Positions 1 through 7,802 of a stretch of 64,000 bases of DNA are shown piece by piece. The stretch is from Paenibacillus polysaccharolyticus (GTDB lineage: Bacteria > Bacillota > Bacilli > Paenibacillales > Paenibacillaceae), in contig NZ_FMVM01000015.1 of NCBI RefSeq assembly GCF_900102085.1, forward strand, positions 147,715-211,714, given 5' to 3'. Below the pieces are notes generated by a model, which saw only the letters and a program-made list of their open reading frames with translations, was not told the DNA's origin and did no database searches. The stretch's first letter is position 1. Each line of letters begins with the position of its first letter. The translations under genes and the position numbers were made by a program.

Positions 1-213
1 CAACTTCGGCAGCTTCGGCGTTTCATTTGGAATCGGCGCCAGCACCTGAATTCCTTTCTCTTCCATCGCCTGCTGTGTATTATCTGCGAGCGAGGTGAAG
101 TCCAGATTGGCTCCAGCCGTCTCGCGTGCATCCATCCAGATCTGATATCCCAGCACCAGATTCAGCAGCAGAAATGCATATATTAATACATTTTTCGCCC
201 GTCCCCAATCCAG
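1..213 (-). CDS. yycI: YycI, WalK regulatory membrane protein (5' part only)
   Basis: This is the N-terminal part of YycI, which together with YycH controls the WalK sensor kinase at the membrane. The reading frame runs off the left edge of the window. The translation begins (M)DWGRAKNVLIYAFLLLNL, the characteristic YycI start: a short cytoplasmic tip followed by one membrane segment. The strong ribosome site AAGGAGG (complement of 223-229) is followed 8 nt later by CTG (213-211), which would give exactly MDWGR. A GTG at 222-220 is in frame but overlaps the ribosome site. The ATG at 218-216 is in another frame and stops after 11 codons. A CTG start is therefore the best reading, though unusual. 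It is the last visible gene of the walR-walK-yycH-yycI operon, set about 310 bp after yycH by a repeat-containing gap. Confidence 0.85.
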   Translation of the reverse strand, partial: MDWGRAKNVLIYAFLLLNLVLGYQIWMDARETAGANLDFTSLADNTQQAMEEKGIQVLAPIPNETPKLPKL

Positions 214-229
214 ACCATTCACCTCCTTA

Positions 230-524
230 TTTACCCGATCGCCTAATATATCCTTGCTTCCACGTTGCCAACGCAGCCTCGTATCCTAATAACCCGTAGC
301 CCCTTCAGGCTAACGATCACCAGGAACCTTATTTGCCCCATTTCAGGCTCATTTTAATTCTAACGATCAGGAGAAGCCTTATTTCGCGTAAATTCAGACT
401 TTTCAGCCATAATCAGCCCATTTTCACCGAAATAGCGTCCGTGGTGACCGTTAGACTTTCAAAACTTCGCAAATCTAGCATATAACGTCTCTGGTGATCG
501 TTAGAATTCCAGCCGCGCATACTG
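230..524. repeat. Four copies of a short intergenic repeat between yycH and yycI
   Basis: Four related units of about 25 bp occur here. Two read CTAACGATCACCAGGAACCT and CTAACGATCAGGAGAAGCCT on the plus strand (310-334 and 360-384). Two are in the opposite orientation (429-454 and 479-504) and share the core GGTGAYCGTTAG. Similarity extends weakly past the core, so a full unit may be about 45 bp. The facing pairs could fold into large hairpins in the wal operon transcript. No ORF with a ribosome site was found here. The origin and function are unknown. Confidence 0.7.
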
Positions 525-1805
525 CTAAGACACCGTCGTTTCCTCACCGTTGCCAAAGCGGATCACCCAAACCGGGATCAGCCGCAACCCGTCCTCCATC
601 GATGATGGACGATATGCCGGGTATACATCTACGACTTTGCGGTTTTCACCCGCTACTTTGCGGATCAGATTTTTCAGTTTATCCCCGCCGGGCAGCTTGA
701 TGGACTTCTTCGTCTCCGCACCTTCGTTCAAATATTCCAAAGATCGTTCATAGCTCGACACCGTCTCCTGCTGCATTTCCATGTTGATCGTGCCGAAACG
801 GAATTGCATCGAATCCAAGATTGGGTAACTGCCATAATACTGCTGGAACTGCAACTTCGTTTTGTTGTCAGCTGATTTGAGCATCATGCGTGAGCGCCCT
901 TTCCAGCCACCATGCTGATTGACAAAGTCAACCGCAAACAGTGCGTCCTTGGACGCATCACTCTGTCCGGCTGGCGGTGCCGCCGGGTCTGTATAGCTGA
1001 TCCAGCGTTGCTCCTGCTTCACTTGCAGACTACGTTTGCTATCCGTATAAATCTCTGATCCATCTTTTTCCCGAATATTCCGGGTCATGCTTGGATCAGT
1101 GAACAGACTGCGCTGCATCTGCTCTACCGTGAACTGCCCTGTCGGCACATCTGCCTCAATCGTATCCAGTGCCTGCGTCGGAATATAATATCCGCCTTCC
1201 ATTAGCGTGTACGGTGTCCAGCTCGTCCCAAAATCGACATGTTGCTGCACATCCTGCACCGTCAAATCCGCCTGTGTGGCCTCATAGACCACATCTCCCT
1301 TGGCACTGAAAAACAGCGCATGAGCCTTTGTCTCATCTGGAGTTGTATATATAGCGATACGGTTGATTGTCTCTCCTTGAAAAAGAGAATCTGTTCCTAA
1401 GCGCATCACTCGCTGTAACAAGGCCACTGGCATGCCTTCCTTAAACGACAACTCAAAGCCGGGACTCTCCTTACGAATCTGATCCCAATTCACCGACTGC
1501 ACATTGCGACGCTGGAAATCCTCGAACGTCCGGCCTTTCAGCCTGGAATAGATCAATTGATAGAACGTGTTGCCAGGGTAAAACACCGTATGTTTATCCT
1601 GACCCAGATGAATAATCATCTGATTCGGGAAAATTAACTCCTCAATATTACGCTCTTGACCCATATTTTCGGTCTTCACGTAGTTTGTCTCCGAGGTCAC
1701 CACAGAGTCACCGCCCCCAGGAAGACGATAGATCAGGAAATAACTCTGGATCAGACTGGCTGCAACCAGTGAAGCGAGCACCAGAGATTTAATCCGTTCC
1801 TTCAA
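525..1805 (-). CDS. yycH: YycH, WalK regulatory membrane protein
   Basis: YycH is a membrane-anchored extracytoplasmic protein that, with YycI, modulates the WalK kinase. The protein has one N-terminal membrane helix (about residues 5-22 from the start chosen here, ending LVAASLIQSYFLIYRL) and a large extracytoplasmic domain of about 400 residues, as in YycH. The start is read as TTG at 1805-1803, preceded at 8 nt by GGGAGG. That start gives about 426 residues and a short overlap with the 3' end of walK. An ATG seven codons upstream (1826) is in frame but has no ribosome site. It lies directly downstream of walK and upstream of yycI, the usual WalRK operon order. Confidence 0.9.
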   Translation of the reverse strand: MKERIKSLVLASLVAASLIQSYFLIYRLPGGGDSVVTSETNYVKTENMGQERNIEELIFPNQMIIHLGQDKHTVFYPGNTFYQLIYSRLKGRTFEDFQRRNVQSVNWDQIRKESPGFELSFKEGMPVALLQRVMRLGTDSLFQGETINRIAIYTTPDETKAHALFFSAKGDVVYEATQADLTVQDVQQHVDFGTSWTPYTLMEGGYYIPTQALDTIEADVPTGQFTVEQMQRSLFTDPSMTRNIREKDGSEIYTDSKRSLQVKQEQRWISYTDPAAPPAGQSDASKDALFAVDFVNQHGGWKGRSRMMLKSADNKTKLQFQQYYGSYPILDSMQFRFGTINMEMQQETVSSYERSLEYLNEGAETKKSIKLPGGDKLKNLIRKVAGENRKVVDVYPAYRPSSMEDGLRLIPVWVIRFGNGEETTVS

Positions 1806-3639
1806 GGTGCTCACCTCCCTTATCATGCATTGGCAATGTGAACGTTACCGTTGTGCCAACGTCTACCTCAGACTCAAGAGAGATGCTTCCATCGTGAGCT
1901 TTTACAATTTCCCGGGCAATGGACAATCCAAGCCCTGTGCCCCCCATGCTGCGAGAGCGAGCTTTGTCAACGCGGTAAAAACGCTCAAATATCCGATCCA
2001 GATCACGCTGCGGAATACCCATACCTGTGTCAGATACGGAGATAGCTAACGTATGCTCATCGCTGCGCCGGGCAGCGATCGTAATGGTGCCACCCTCCAG
2101 CGTATATTTCAATGCGTTGGACACTACATTGTCCAGAACCTGATCAATCTGATCCCGATCGAGTGGAACTGCTGGAATATCATTTTCCACAGACAAGACA
2201 GACTGAATGTCCTTCTGGTGCATCTGGAAGGAGAATCGATCCGTGACTTCCTCCAGCATCTCCAAAATATCGATAGGTTGCTTGCGTAGCAACGCTTCCT
2301 TGGAATCCAGTCTGGACAGGTGCAATAGGTCCGTCACCAAACGGATCATGCGCTCGGTCTCATTCTGAATGACACCGACAAAACGTCCCGCCAGCTGCGG
2401 GTCTTCCAATGCCCCATCATCCAGCGCTTCGGCGTAACTTTTAATCGTGGTGAGCGGTGTACGCAGCTCATGCGATACATTCGCTACAAACTCACGCCGG
2501 GAGTTTTCCAGTTCTTCCTGCTCCGTTACATCCTGAAGTACAGCAATTGTGCCGGTGATCCCCAGCTCACGCCGGTGTACAGGAGTGAACGTCATGCGAA
2601 TCACGACCGGCTCTTCCTGACCTGCCGGAGCAATCTGGAGCAATGTTGAGCCGGTGAAACCACTTGCCAGTGCTTCCGCGTCCTCCGGATCAATACCCAG
2701 CAGGACAGCAAAGTGCCTGCCTTCAATATCCGATGGGCGCATGCCGAGAATGTTGCTGGCACGGCGGTTGACGAGAATGACTTTGCCATGCTCATCCGTC
2801 GCAACAACACCATCACTCATATTGGTCAGGATCGAGGTCAGCTTCTCTTTCTCCTCTTCGTTCTGGGAAAGAGCATCTCGCAGCCTGCTGGTCATATAGT
2901 TAAATGCCTGGCTAAGCTGACCAATCTCATCTGTGCCAAATACCGGTGTCTGCTGATCGAAGTTCCCTTCTGCAACCGCGGTTGCCCGCCTTGTCACTTC
3001 CTTAATCGGCTGGGTGATCGTATGTGACAGAATGACACCGAGTACCGCCGTTAATACCAAGGCGATCAGAATACCGGATATGAAAATCTTGTTAATGCCT
3101 TCCATCGTCGCGTACAGCTCGTTCATCGAAGCGGCGATGTAGACTGCACCAATAATTTTGCCGCCGGTTAAAACCGGCTTGGCCACGACTTTTTTGCGGA
3201 CATTATCCTCGTCTACGATATATTCCTCATTATCCCGAATGCCTTGCAATGCACGGCTGACAACGGTCTGGGTATTTTTTCGCCCAATATAATCAGAATG
3301 TGAACTTAGCGAAGTCGTAAGCACCTTGCCGCTGGCATCCAGCACCTGAATCTCGGCACCGTTGATGTTGAACAGATTGTTTACCAGGACACGCAGGTTC
3401 TCCGTTTTGTCCTCTCCACCCTCCGCTTCTCCACCAGCCATCGTCTGACCGACTAACACCGACAGCATCTCTGCCCGTGCCTGCAAATCTTCTGTAAAGT
3501 TGCTGGTGAGCGAGTTCTTCATCGCACTTACAAAATAAACCCCGATCAATTGCATCGCAATTAGAATCAGCAGCACATATATAATAATTAATTTCGCCTG
3601 AATCGTTCGAAAGAACGAAAATTGCGAGAATCGGCCCAT
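1789..3639 (-). CDS. walK: WalK sensor histidine kinase
   Basis: WalK is the membrane kinase that phosphorylates WalR to control cell-wall hydrolase genes. Domains in order: membrane helix 1 (about 16-38), an extracellular sensor loop (about 40-183), membrane helix 2 (about 184-206), HAMP (207-259), PAS (about 265-372), HisKA with the phospho-accepting H390 in FVANVSHELRTP, and HATPase with N508, the G1 box DTGMGI (537-542) and the G2 box GGTGLGL (566-572). The length of 616 residues is normal for the family. The start ATG shares one base with the walR stop (TAATG), so the two are translationally coupled. A near-match to the Noc binding site lies inside the gene at 1907-1920. Confidence 0.97.
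   Translation of the reverse strand: MGRFSQFSFFRTIQAKLIIIYVLLILIAMQLIGVYFVSAMKNSLTSNFTEDLQARAEMLSVLVGQTMAGGEAEGGEDKTENLRVLVNNLFNINGAEIQVLDASGKVLTTSLSSHSDYIGRKNTQTVVSRALQGIRDNEEYIVDEDNVRKKVVAKPVLTGGKIIGAVYIAASMNELYATMEGINKIFISGILIALVLTAVLGVILSHTITQPIKEVTRRATAVAEGNFDQQTPVFGTDEIGQLSQAFNYMTSRLRDALSQNEEEKEKLTSILTNMSDGVVATDEHGKVILVNRRASNILGMRPSDIEGRHFAVLLGIDPEDAEALASGFTGSTLLQIAPAGQEEPVVIRMTFTPVHRRELGITGTIAVLQDVTEQEELENSRREFVANVSHELRTPLTTIKSYAEALDDGALEDPQLAGRFVGVIQNETERMIRLVTDLLHLSRLDSKEALLRKQPIDILEMLEEVTDRFSFQMHQKDIQSVLSVENDIPAVPLDRDQIDQVLDNVVSNALKYTLEGGTITIAARRSDEHTLAISVSDTGMGIPQRDLDRIFERFYRVDKARSRSMGGTGLGLSIAREIVKAHDGSISLESEVDVGTTVTFTLPMHDKGGEHLEGTD
1907..1920. promoter_or_regulatory. noc binding site: Noc-binding-site-like sequence (13 of 14)
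   Basis: ATTTCCCGGGCAAT differs at one base from the Noc consensus ATTTCCCGGGAAAT. It lies within walK codons for IAREIV, a well-conserved kinase stretch, so the match may be forced by protein sequence. A noc gene is present in this window. Confidence 0.35.
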
Positions 3640-4361
3640 TATATCCCCACGCTTTTGGCACTGCGCACGAGATAACCAAGCCCCCGGCGAGTCAGAATCG
3701 TTTCCGGCTTGCTCGGATTTTCTTCAATCTTCTCCCGTAGCCTGCGAATCGTCACATCCACTGTACGCACATCTCCAAAATATTCGTATCCCCATACAGC
3801 TTGCAACAGATGCTCTCGTGTCATGACTTTGCCTGAATGCTTGGCCATATAATAGAGTAGCTCATATTCCCGATGTGTCAGATCAAGCGGCTCCCCGCCC
3901 TTGTACGCCGTATACATGTCCATATCAAAAGCCAGATCAAACAGCCGCAGGATCTGCTTCCCTTCTTGCTCTGGCGCTTCTACAATCGTTGCCGGTTTCT
4001 GCTGTCTGCGCATCTGAGCCTTGACCCGTGCAAGCAACTCCCGTGTGCTAAAAGGTTTGGTTACATAATCATCTGCGCCTAGTTCCAGACCGAGTACCTT
4101 GTCGATCTCTCCGTCTTTGGCTGTCAGCATAATAATCGGGACCTCCAGATGAGCACGCACCTCGCGGCACACATCCATCCCGTCCTTGCCCGGAAGCATC
4201 AGATCCAGAAGCATCAGATCCGGTTTCTCGGATAACGCCAGTTCGACCGCACGAATACCATCAAACGCACAGATGACCTCGTATCCCTCTTTTTCCAAAT
4301 TAAACTTCAGAATATCTGCGATGGGCTGCTCGTCGTCCACCACCAAAATCTTTCCCTGCAT
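3639..4361 (-). CDS. walR: WalR response regulator
   Basis: WalR is the OmpR-family transcription factor of the essential WalRK system, governing autolysins and wall remodelling. The receiver domain occupies about residues 4-117, with acidic residues D9 and D10, phospho-acceptor D53 in LLDLMLPGKDG, and K82 in the MLTAKDG segment. The C-terminal winged helix is about residues 135-235 (LTHREYELL, VRTVDVTIRRLREK). Its 240 residues are typical. It is the first gene of the operon. A candidate promoter is at 4439-4467, and the leader of about 70 nt carries a weak ribosome site (AGGGGTGA). Confidence 0.97.
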   Translation of the reverse strand: MQGKILVVDDEQPIADILKFNLEKEGYEVICAFDGIRAVELALSEKPDLMLLDLMLPGKDGMDVCREVRAHLEVPIIMLTAKDGEIDKVLGLELGADDYVTKPFSTRELLARVKAQMRRQQKPATIVEAPEQEGKQILRLFDLAFDMDMYTAYKGGEPLDLTHREYELLYYMAKHSGKVMTREHLLQAVWGYEYFGDVRTVDVTIRRLREKIEENPSKPETILTRRGLGYLVRSAKSVGI

Positions 4362-4438
4362 CGGCTGAATTCACCCCTATATCCTGCTTAATCCGCCACT
4401 GGCGCTGTCTCTCTAATCTATTGTATTGCTTATAGTCC

Positions 4439-4467
4439 ATATCATGTTGTGTGTTGAATATAGTCAA
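4439..4467 (-). promoter_or_regulatory. Candidate promoter of the walR operon
   Basis: On the minus strand TTGACT (4467-4462) is followed after 17 bp by TGATAT (4444-4439), a reasonable sigma-A pair upstream of walR. Confidence 0.5.
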
Positions 4468-4558
4468 CGACTTATACTCTCTAGTTTAACATACCTGAGG
4501 CACCGTCACATCCCGAACCCCCTCTTGGAAGCCGTTTCCTGTAGAAATATTTCACACC

Positions 4559-4593
4559 AAAAAAACAAGGCCAGCTAAACAGCGGGCCTTGTT
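4559..4593 (-). terminator. Rho-independent terminator of the M23 peptidase gene
   Basis: The minus-strand hairpin has arms AACAAGGCC and GGCCTTGTT, followed by a run of seven T. It lies about 60 bp after the M23 peptidase stop. Confidence 0.9.
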
Positions 4594-4652
4594 CTTATCT
4601 CAGCATGGTGAAGCGATGCCTTGTGTACTATACTCAATATCGTGATATATCC

Positions 4653-6185
4653 TTAATTCAGATAAGTCATCGGATTTTCTGCTGTACCATTTTTCAAAAT
4701 CTCAAAATGCAGATGTGTTCCTGTGGAACGTCCGGTATTGCCCATCACGCCGATACTGTCGCCCTTTTCCACCACTTGGCCAACATCAACACTGATGCTA
4801 TTCAAGTGACCATAAAGTGTTTCATATCCGTTGCGATGGTTAATAATGATGACATTCCCATAACCGCTCTTTTGGCCTGCAAAAGTAACTACACCTTCAT
4901 CTGCAGATTTCACATCGCGATTACCGACCAGATCGACACCTTTGTGCTGACGCCCCCAACGTTGACCGAAGCTGCTGCTCATCGTCGCATTGGATACAGG
5001 CCATGCAAACTGTCCTGTGCCTTCGCCAACCACTTTAGTTCCGCTCAGCACTACCTCAGTCACCGCAGTTTTGAGAACTTCCTGACCCAGCCATTCTTCG
5101 CGAACGACTTCGCCGTTTTCTTTGGTGATGCGATACTGCATATTTTTTAGCCCGCTTTGGCCTGGACGAACCACTTTCGTCGTACCTGCCTTCAGCTCAG
5201 CACTTTTGCGCACCTCAACCTGTGGTTTCACTTCAATCTGTTCTACCACTTGCTCCACCGATTTAACCGTGATTGCCGGCTTTGGTACGGTCAGAGTCAA
5301 CTCCTGTCCAATCTGGAGGGATGTCTCCTTGATACCCGGGTTATGTTTACGAATCTCGCTTTGTGTAATCTCATATTTGGCTGCGATCGAAGAGATCGTA
5401 TCCCCTTCTCGCACTACATAGGTTACAAGCGCGTCTTTACCAACGGTTAAAGCTTTAACCGCCTCGGACTCATCCCATATTTTATTCGGGTCCGCCTTCA
5501 CCGTATCCGTTGTCACTTCTTCTTTGATGTCTACGGATTTTAACGTTGTACTTGGCCCGTTATCTTTTTTAGAAGAATTCGCCGATACCGACTTGGTTTT
5601 CAGTGAGCTTCGCACAGCCGATGCCGGTATGTATTTGCTCTGTACTTGTTGCAGGATCTTGTCTGCCGTTTCCTGATCCTTCACAATGCCGACGACTTCA
5701 CCGTTCACTTTAAGCTCCACGCCTTTGGCATAAGCCGTTAACATGTTGCCCAGTTTGTCCAGCGTTTGCTCGCTGTTCACTTCGGGTTTATATGCCCTTA
5801 CCGTTTCCGTTGTAATTCCGTCTGTGTTCAGCACCATCTCTGCATCCGGATACTTCTCCCGGTATTCTTCGGTTTTTTTCGCAAACAACTGCTGCAGTTG
5901 TGCCTCGTTGGCAATGGTTCCAACTTCAGTGCCTTTGACTATAACCTTATAATAAGGAACCGTATTGGAAGCCACATATTGCTTAACTCCGAATCCAACC
6001 GATGCTGCAATCAGAATGCCACAAGTTGCGGTAATGATCCATTTGCGCGATGACAAAATTCTTTTCTTATTTGAACTGAAGTTGGACATGCTCATGCTGT
6101 TTTTGTCTTCGGCCGTCCGGTGTTCTCCGGATTGTTCGTGTACCCGGTGTTGATCCGGTTGGCGTTTGCCTCTGAAACCTTTCAT
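4653..6185 (-). CDS. Membrane-anchored M23 peptidoglycan endopeptidase with LysM and G5 domains
   Basis: This is a zinc metallo-endopeptidase predicted to cut peptide crosslinks in peptidoglycan outside the membrane. It has a basic cytoplasmic N terminus, one membrane helix (about residues 49-66), a linker region with YkuD/VanW-like repeats of uncertain class, a LysM domain (about 255-300, YVVREGDTISSIAAKYEI), a G5-like region (about 320-375) and a C-terminal M23 domain. Zinc ligands are H414 and D418 (HKGVD) and H493 (HLHFE), with H460 and H491 as catalytic partners. All are present, so it should be active. The start ATG has AAGGAGAG 6 nt upstream. A perfect WalR box and a candidate promoter upstream suggest control by the neighbouring WalRK system. 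It forms a single-gene unit. Confidence 0.92.
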   Translation of the reverse strand: MKGFRGKRQPDQHRVHEQSGEHRTAEDKNSMSMSNFSSNKKRILSSRKWIITATCGILIAASVGFGVKQYVASNTVPYYKVIVKGTEVGTIANEAQLQQLFAKKTEEYREKYPDAEMVLNTDGITTETVRAYKPEVNSEQTLDKLGNMLTAYAKGVELKVNGEVVGIVKDQETADKILQQVQSKYIPASAVRSSLKTKSVSANSSKKDNGPSTTLKSVDIKEEVTTDTVKADPNKIWDESEAVKALTVGKDALVTYVVREGDTISSIAAKYEITQSEIRKHNPGIKETSLQIGQELTLTVPKPAITVKSVEQVVEQIEVKPQVEVRKSAELKAGTTKVVRPGQSGLKNMQYRITKENGEVVREEWLGQEVLKTAVTEVVLSGTKVVGEGTGQFAWPVSNATMSSSFGQRWGRQHKGVDLVGNRDVKSADEGVVTFAGQKSGYGNVIIINHRNGYETLYGHLNSISVDVGQVVEKGDSIGVMGNTGRSTGTHLHFEILKNGTAENPMTYLN

Positions 6186-6291
6186 GATTCTCTCCTTTTC
6201 AGCACTTCTTAATCCGCATTTGAATCGGACTTCACCTCATGGTGAGTCTTATGCAAGTAAGTTCATTGTTATGATTATTTAAAAAAGCAGG

Positions 6292-6319
6292 ACTTTAGCT
6301 GTGCTCTTAAAAGTGTCAA
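6292..6319 (-). promoter_or_regulatory. Candidate promoter of the M23 peptidase gene
   Basis: TTGACA (6319-6314) is followed after 16 bp by TAAAGT (6297-6292) on the minus strand. The -35 is perfect and the -10 is weak, as expected for an activated promoter. The leader also holds a small hairpin at about 6228-6249. Confidence 0.5.
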
Positions 6320-6349
6320 AATTTTAACCTTTTATCACACCCGTATACT

Positions 6350-6366
6350 TTAACACAGGTTTTACA
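6350..6366 (-). promoter_or_regulatory. WalR box upstream of the M23 peptidase
   Basis: The minus strand reads TGTAAA, five bases, TGTTAA, an exact fit to the WalR consensus TGTWAH-N5-TGTWAH. It sits about 30 bp upstream of the -35 of the peptidase promoter, a place suited to activation. Confidence 0.7.
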
Positions 6367-6555
6367 GTCATTTCAACTCTTATCCTCACAAGAAAAATCC
6401 GCGTCCTATCTGGTTTCCCTGATATATCCATAGGTTAGAGCGTCTGTTCCATCACCCATTATGCCTCAACTCCAGTTATACTATGTACTTTTTATCTCAA
6501 TCTAAGACTAGGTTCTAAGACCTACTGAATTGCATTCAATTTTTCATGTAAATAC

Positions 6556-6593
6556 AAAAAAATCCCCCATCAGAGTACCTCTGATGAAGGATT
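6556..6593 (-). terminator. Terminator of the methyltransferase gene
   Basis: The minus-strand hairpin has arms ATCAGAG and CTCTGAT, extended by AATCC/GGATT, and is followed by a T run. It lies about 60 bp after the methyltransferase stop. Confidence 0.85.
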
Positions 6594-6654
6594 AAAATCG
6601 GCTTGTTCTATTCTTAGTCTGGCAGGCTCATCACGTTTAAAGCAAGATTCATTT

Positions 6655-7491
6655 TCACTTATTCTTGGTTGCTCCTATAATAAACCTCTTTTGTTGCACT
6701 TCCCAGAATCCATGCCGCTCCATCTCCAGATGGATCTCCCATAATGGTTCACGGAATCGTTCTACTGTAAAATCTGGTACTTGCCACGGGATGGTGTTTA
6801 GATAATAAACCAGAGCCCCGATATCATAGAAACGCTGTACAGGCGTAGCTTCACGCTGATCCCAGATGTGAAAACCGTTTCTCACCATCTGATCTACGGC
6901 GAAATCGAGCTCCCATCCAGCATAATCAGATGGCATTGGGATGCCTAATCGATCATTGATCTCACGGCAATCCGACCAACCTACCTGCTGAGTCAGAAAC
7001 ACTCCACCTTCTGAAAGCAAGCGCCAGACTTCCCGTGGATTATACGATTCATGCCGATTGAGAATTAGATCAAATTCCCCATCTGCAAAAGGAAGCTGAG
7101 AATCATCCGTTACAGGATACACATTTACGCCTAACGGGCTAAGACGATCCTTCGCAATCGCTATATTTGGGGCGTATCCTTCCGTTGCACAAGTGTATGG
7201 CGGTAACGGATGCAGACTCGACAGCAGCTCACCACCGCCTGTGCCCATATCCAGCATTCGCTTCGCATCCTTCATACAACTCCGTGCCATCTCGTCGTAA
7301 GACCAGCACAACACACCACTCTGCATCCGCCCACTATCCGTAATATATCCAAAATCCCAACCATGGAAGGGCTGTTCTGCTTCCTTTAATCCTTGCTCAA
7401 ATCGTTCCTTCATTGCAGCAAGTTGTTCAGCCGGCATCATTGATGATGTATTTATCGTATTTTTAGAACCTGCATTATTCGATGTCTTCAT
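6655..7491 (-). CDS. Class I SAM-dependent methyltransferase
   Basis: This cytoplasmic methyltransferase carries the SAM-binding motif I as MLDMGTGGGELL, followed by the acidic strand-2 region and a DLILNRHESYNPREVWRLL segment typical of the methyltransferase-11/25 group. The substrate cannot be told. The start chosen is ATG 7491 (MKTSNNAG, 278 residues), preceded by TTGGAGGCC. An in-frame ATG at 7566 would add 25 residues but lacks a ribosome site. The gene stands alone between two terminator-bounded units. It has a strong promoter and a leader of about 200 nt containing a 10-codon ORF, an arrangement seen with attenuated rRNA methyltransferase resistance genes. A role in antibiotic response is possible but unproven. 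Confidence 0.85.
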   Translation of the reverse strand: MKTSNNAGSKNTINTSSMMPAEQLAAMKERFEQGLKEAEQPFHGWDFGYITDSGRMQSGVLCWSYDEMARSCMKDAKRMLDMGTGGGELLSSLHPLPPYTCATEGYAPNIAIAKDRLSPLGVNVYPVTDDSQLPFADGEFDLILNRHESYNPREVWRLLSEGGVFLTQQVGWSDCREINDRLGIPMPSDYAGWELDFAVDQMVRNGFHIWDQREATPVQRFYDIGALVYYLNTIPWQVPDFTVERFREPLWEIHLEMERHGFWEVQQKRFIIGATKNK

Positions 7492-7623
7492 AGTTATTAG
7501 GCCTCCAATAGTCCATTTCATGCTTTTCACCGGTATCGGTACAACGTACCTCTGGTACAAAGGCATGAACGGAGGGCCACGACTCCTTGGCCTGAGAGCC
7601 AGTGTTAAGGAGAGGTTCTGTTG

Positions 7624-7656
7624 TTATATATCGTGTTCTTTACGGTTCATTCTCAT
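7624..7656 (-). CDS. Candidate 10-residue leader peptide ahead of the methyltransferase
   Basis: ATG 7656 opens the ORF MRMNRKEHDI, which ends with TAA at 7626-7624. An ideal AGGAGG (complement of 7665-7670) lies 8 nt upstream. It is the first ORF of the transcript predicted from the promoter at 7697-7726 and lies 130 nt before the methyltransferase start. Downstream, GGCCCTCC (complement of 7571-7578) can pair with the methyltransferase ribosome site GGAGGCC (complement of 7500-7506), or its GGCC can instead pair with an upstream GGCC. Translation of the peptide has not been shown. Confidence 0.5.
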   Translation of the reverse strand: MRMNRKEHDI

Positions 7657-7696
7657 ATACTCTTCCTCCTGGGTACGTTCTCTACTATTTCATGCA

Positions 7697-7726
7697 ATTA
7701 TATGGGGAAAGAATCATGGATTTCAA
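7697..7726 (-). promoter_or_regulatory. Strong sigma-A promoter of the methyltransferase leader
   Basis: TTGAAA (7726-7721) and a perfect TATAAT (7702-7697) are spaced by 18 bp on the minus strand. A 13-bp palindrome, CCAGTTTAACTGG (7746-7758), lies 20 bp upstream of the -35 and could be an operator. Confidence 0.75.
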
Positions 7727-7802
7727 CATGAATGTAACATTTCTCCAGTTTAACTGGTTATTAGTTGGAGGATACGGGGCTAAGAAGGTACCGCGACCCT
7801 TT

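Noticed and set aside
6186..6650. Possible c-di-AMP riboswitch before the wall hydrolase
   Set aside because: Such riboswitches often precede wall hydrolases, but I found none of the conserved core elements in this stretch. A WalR box and ordinary promoter explain it better.
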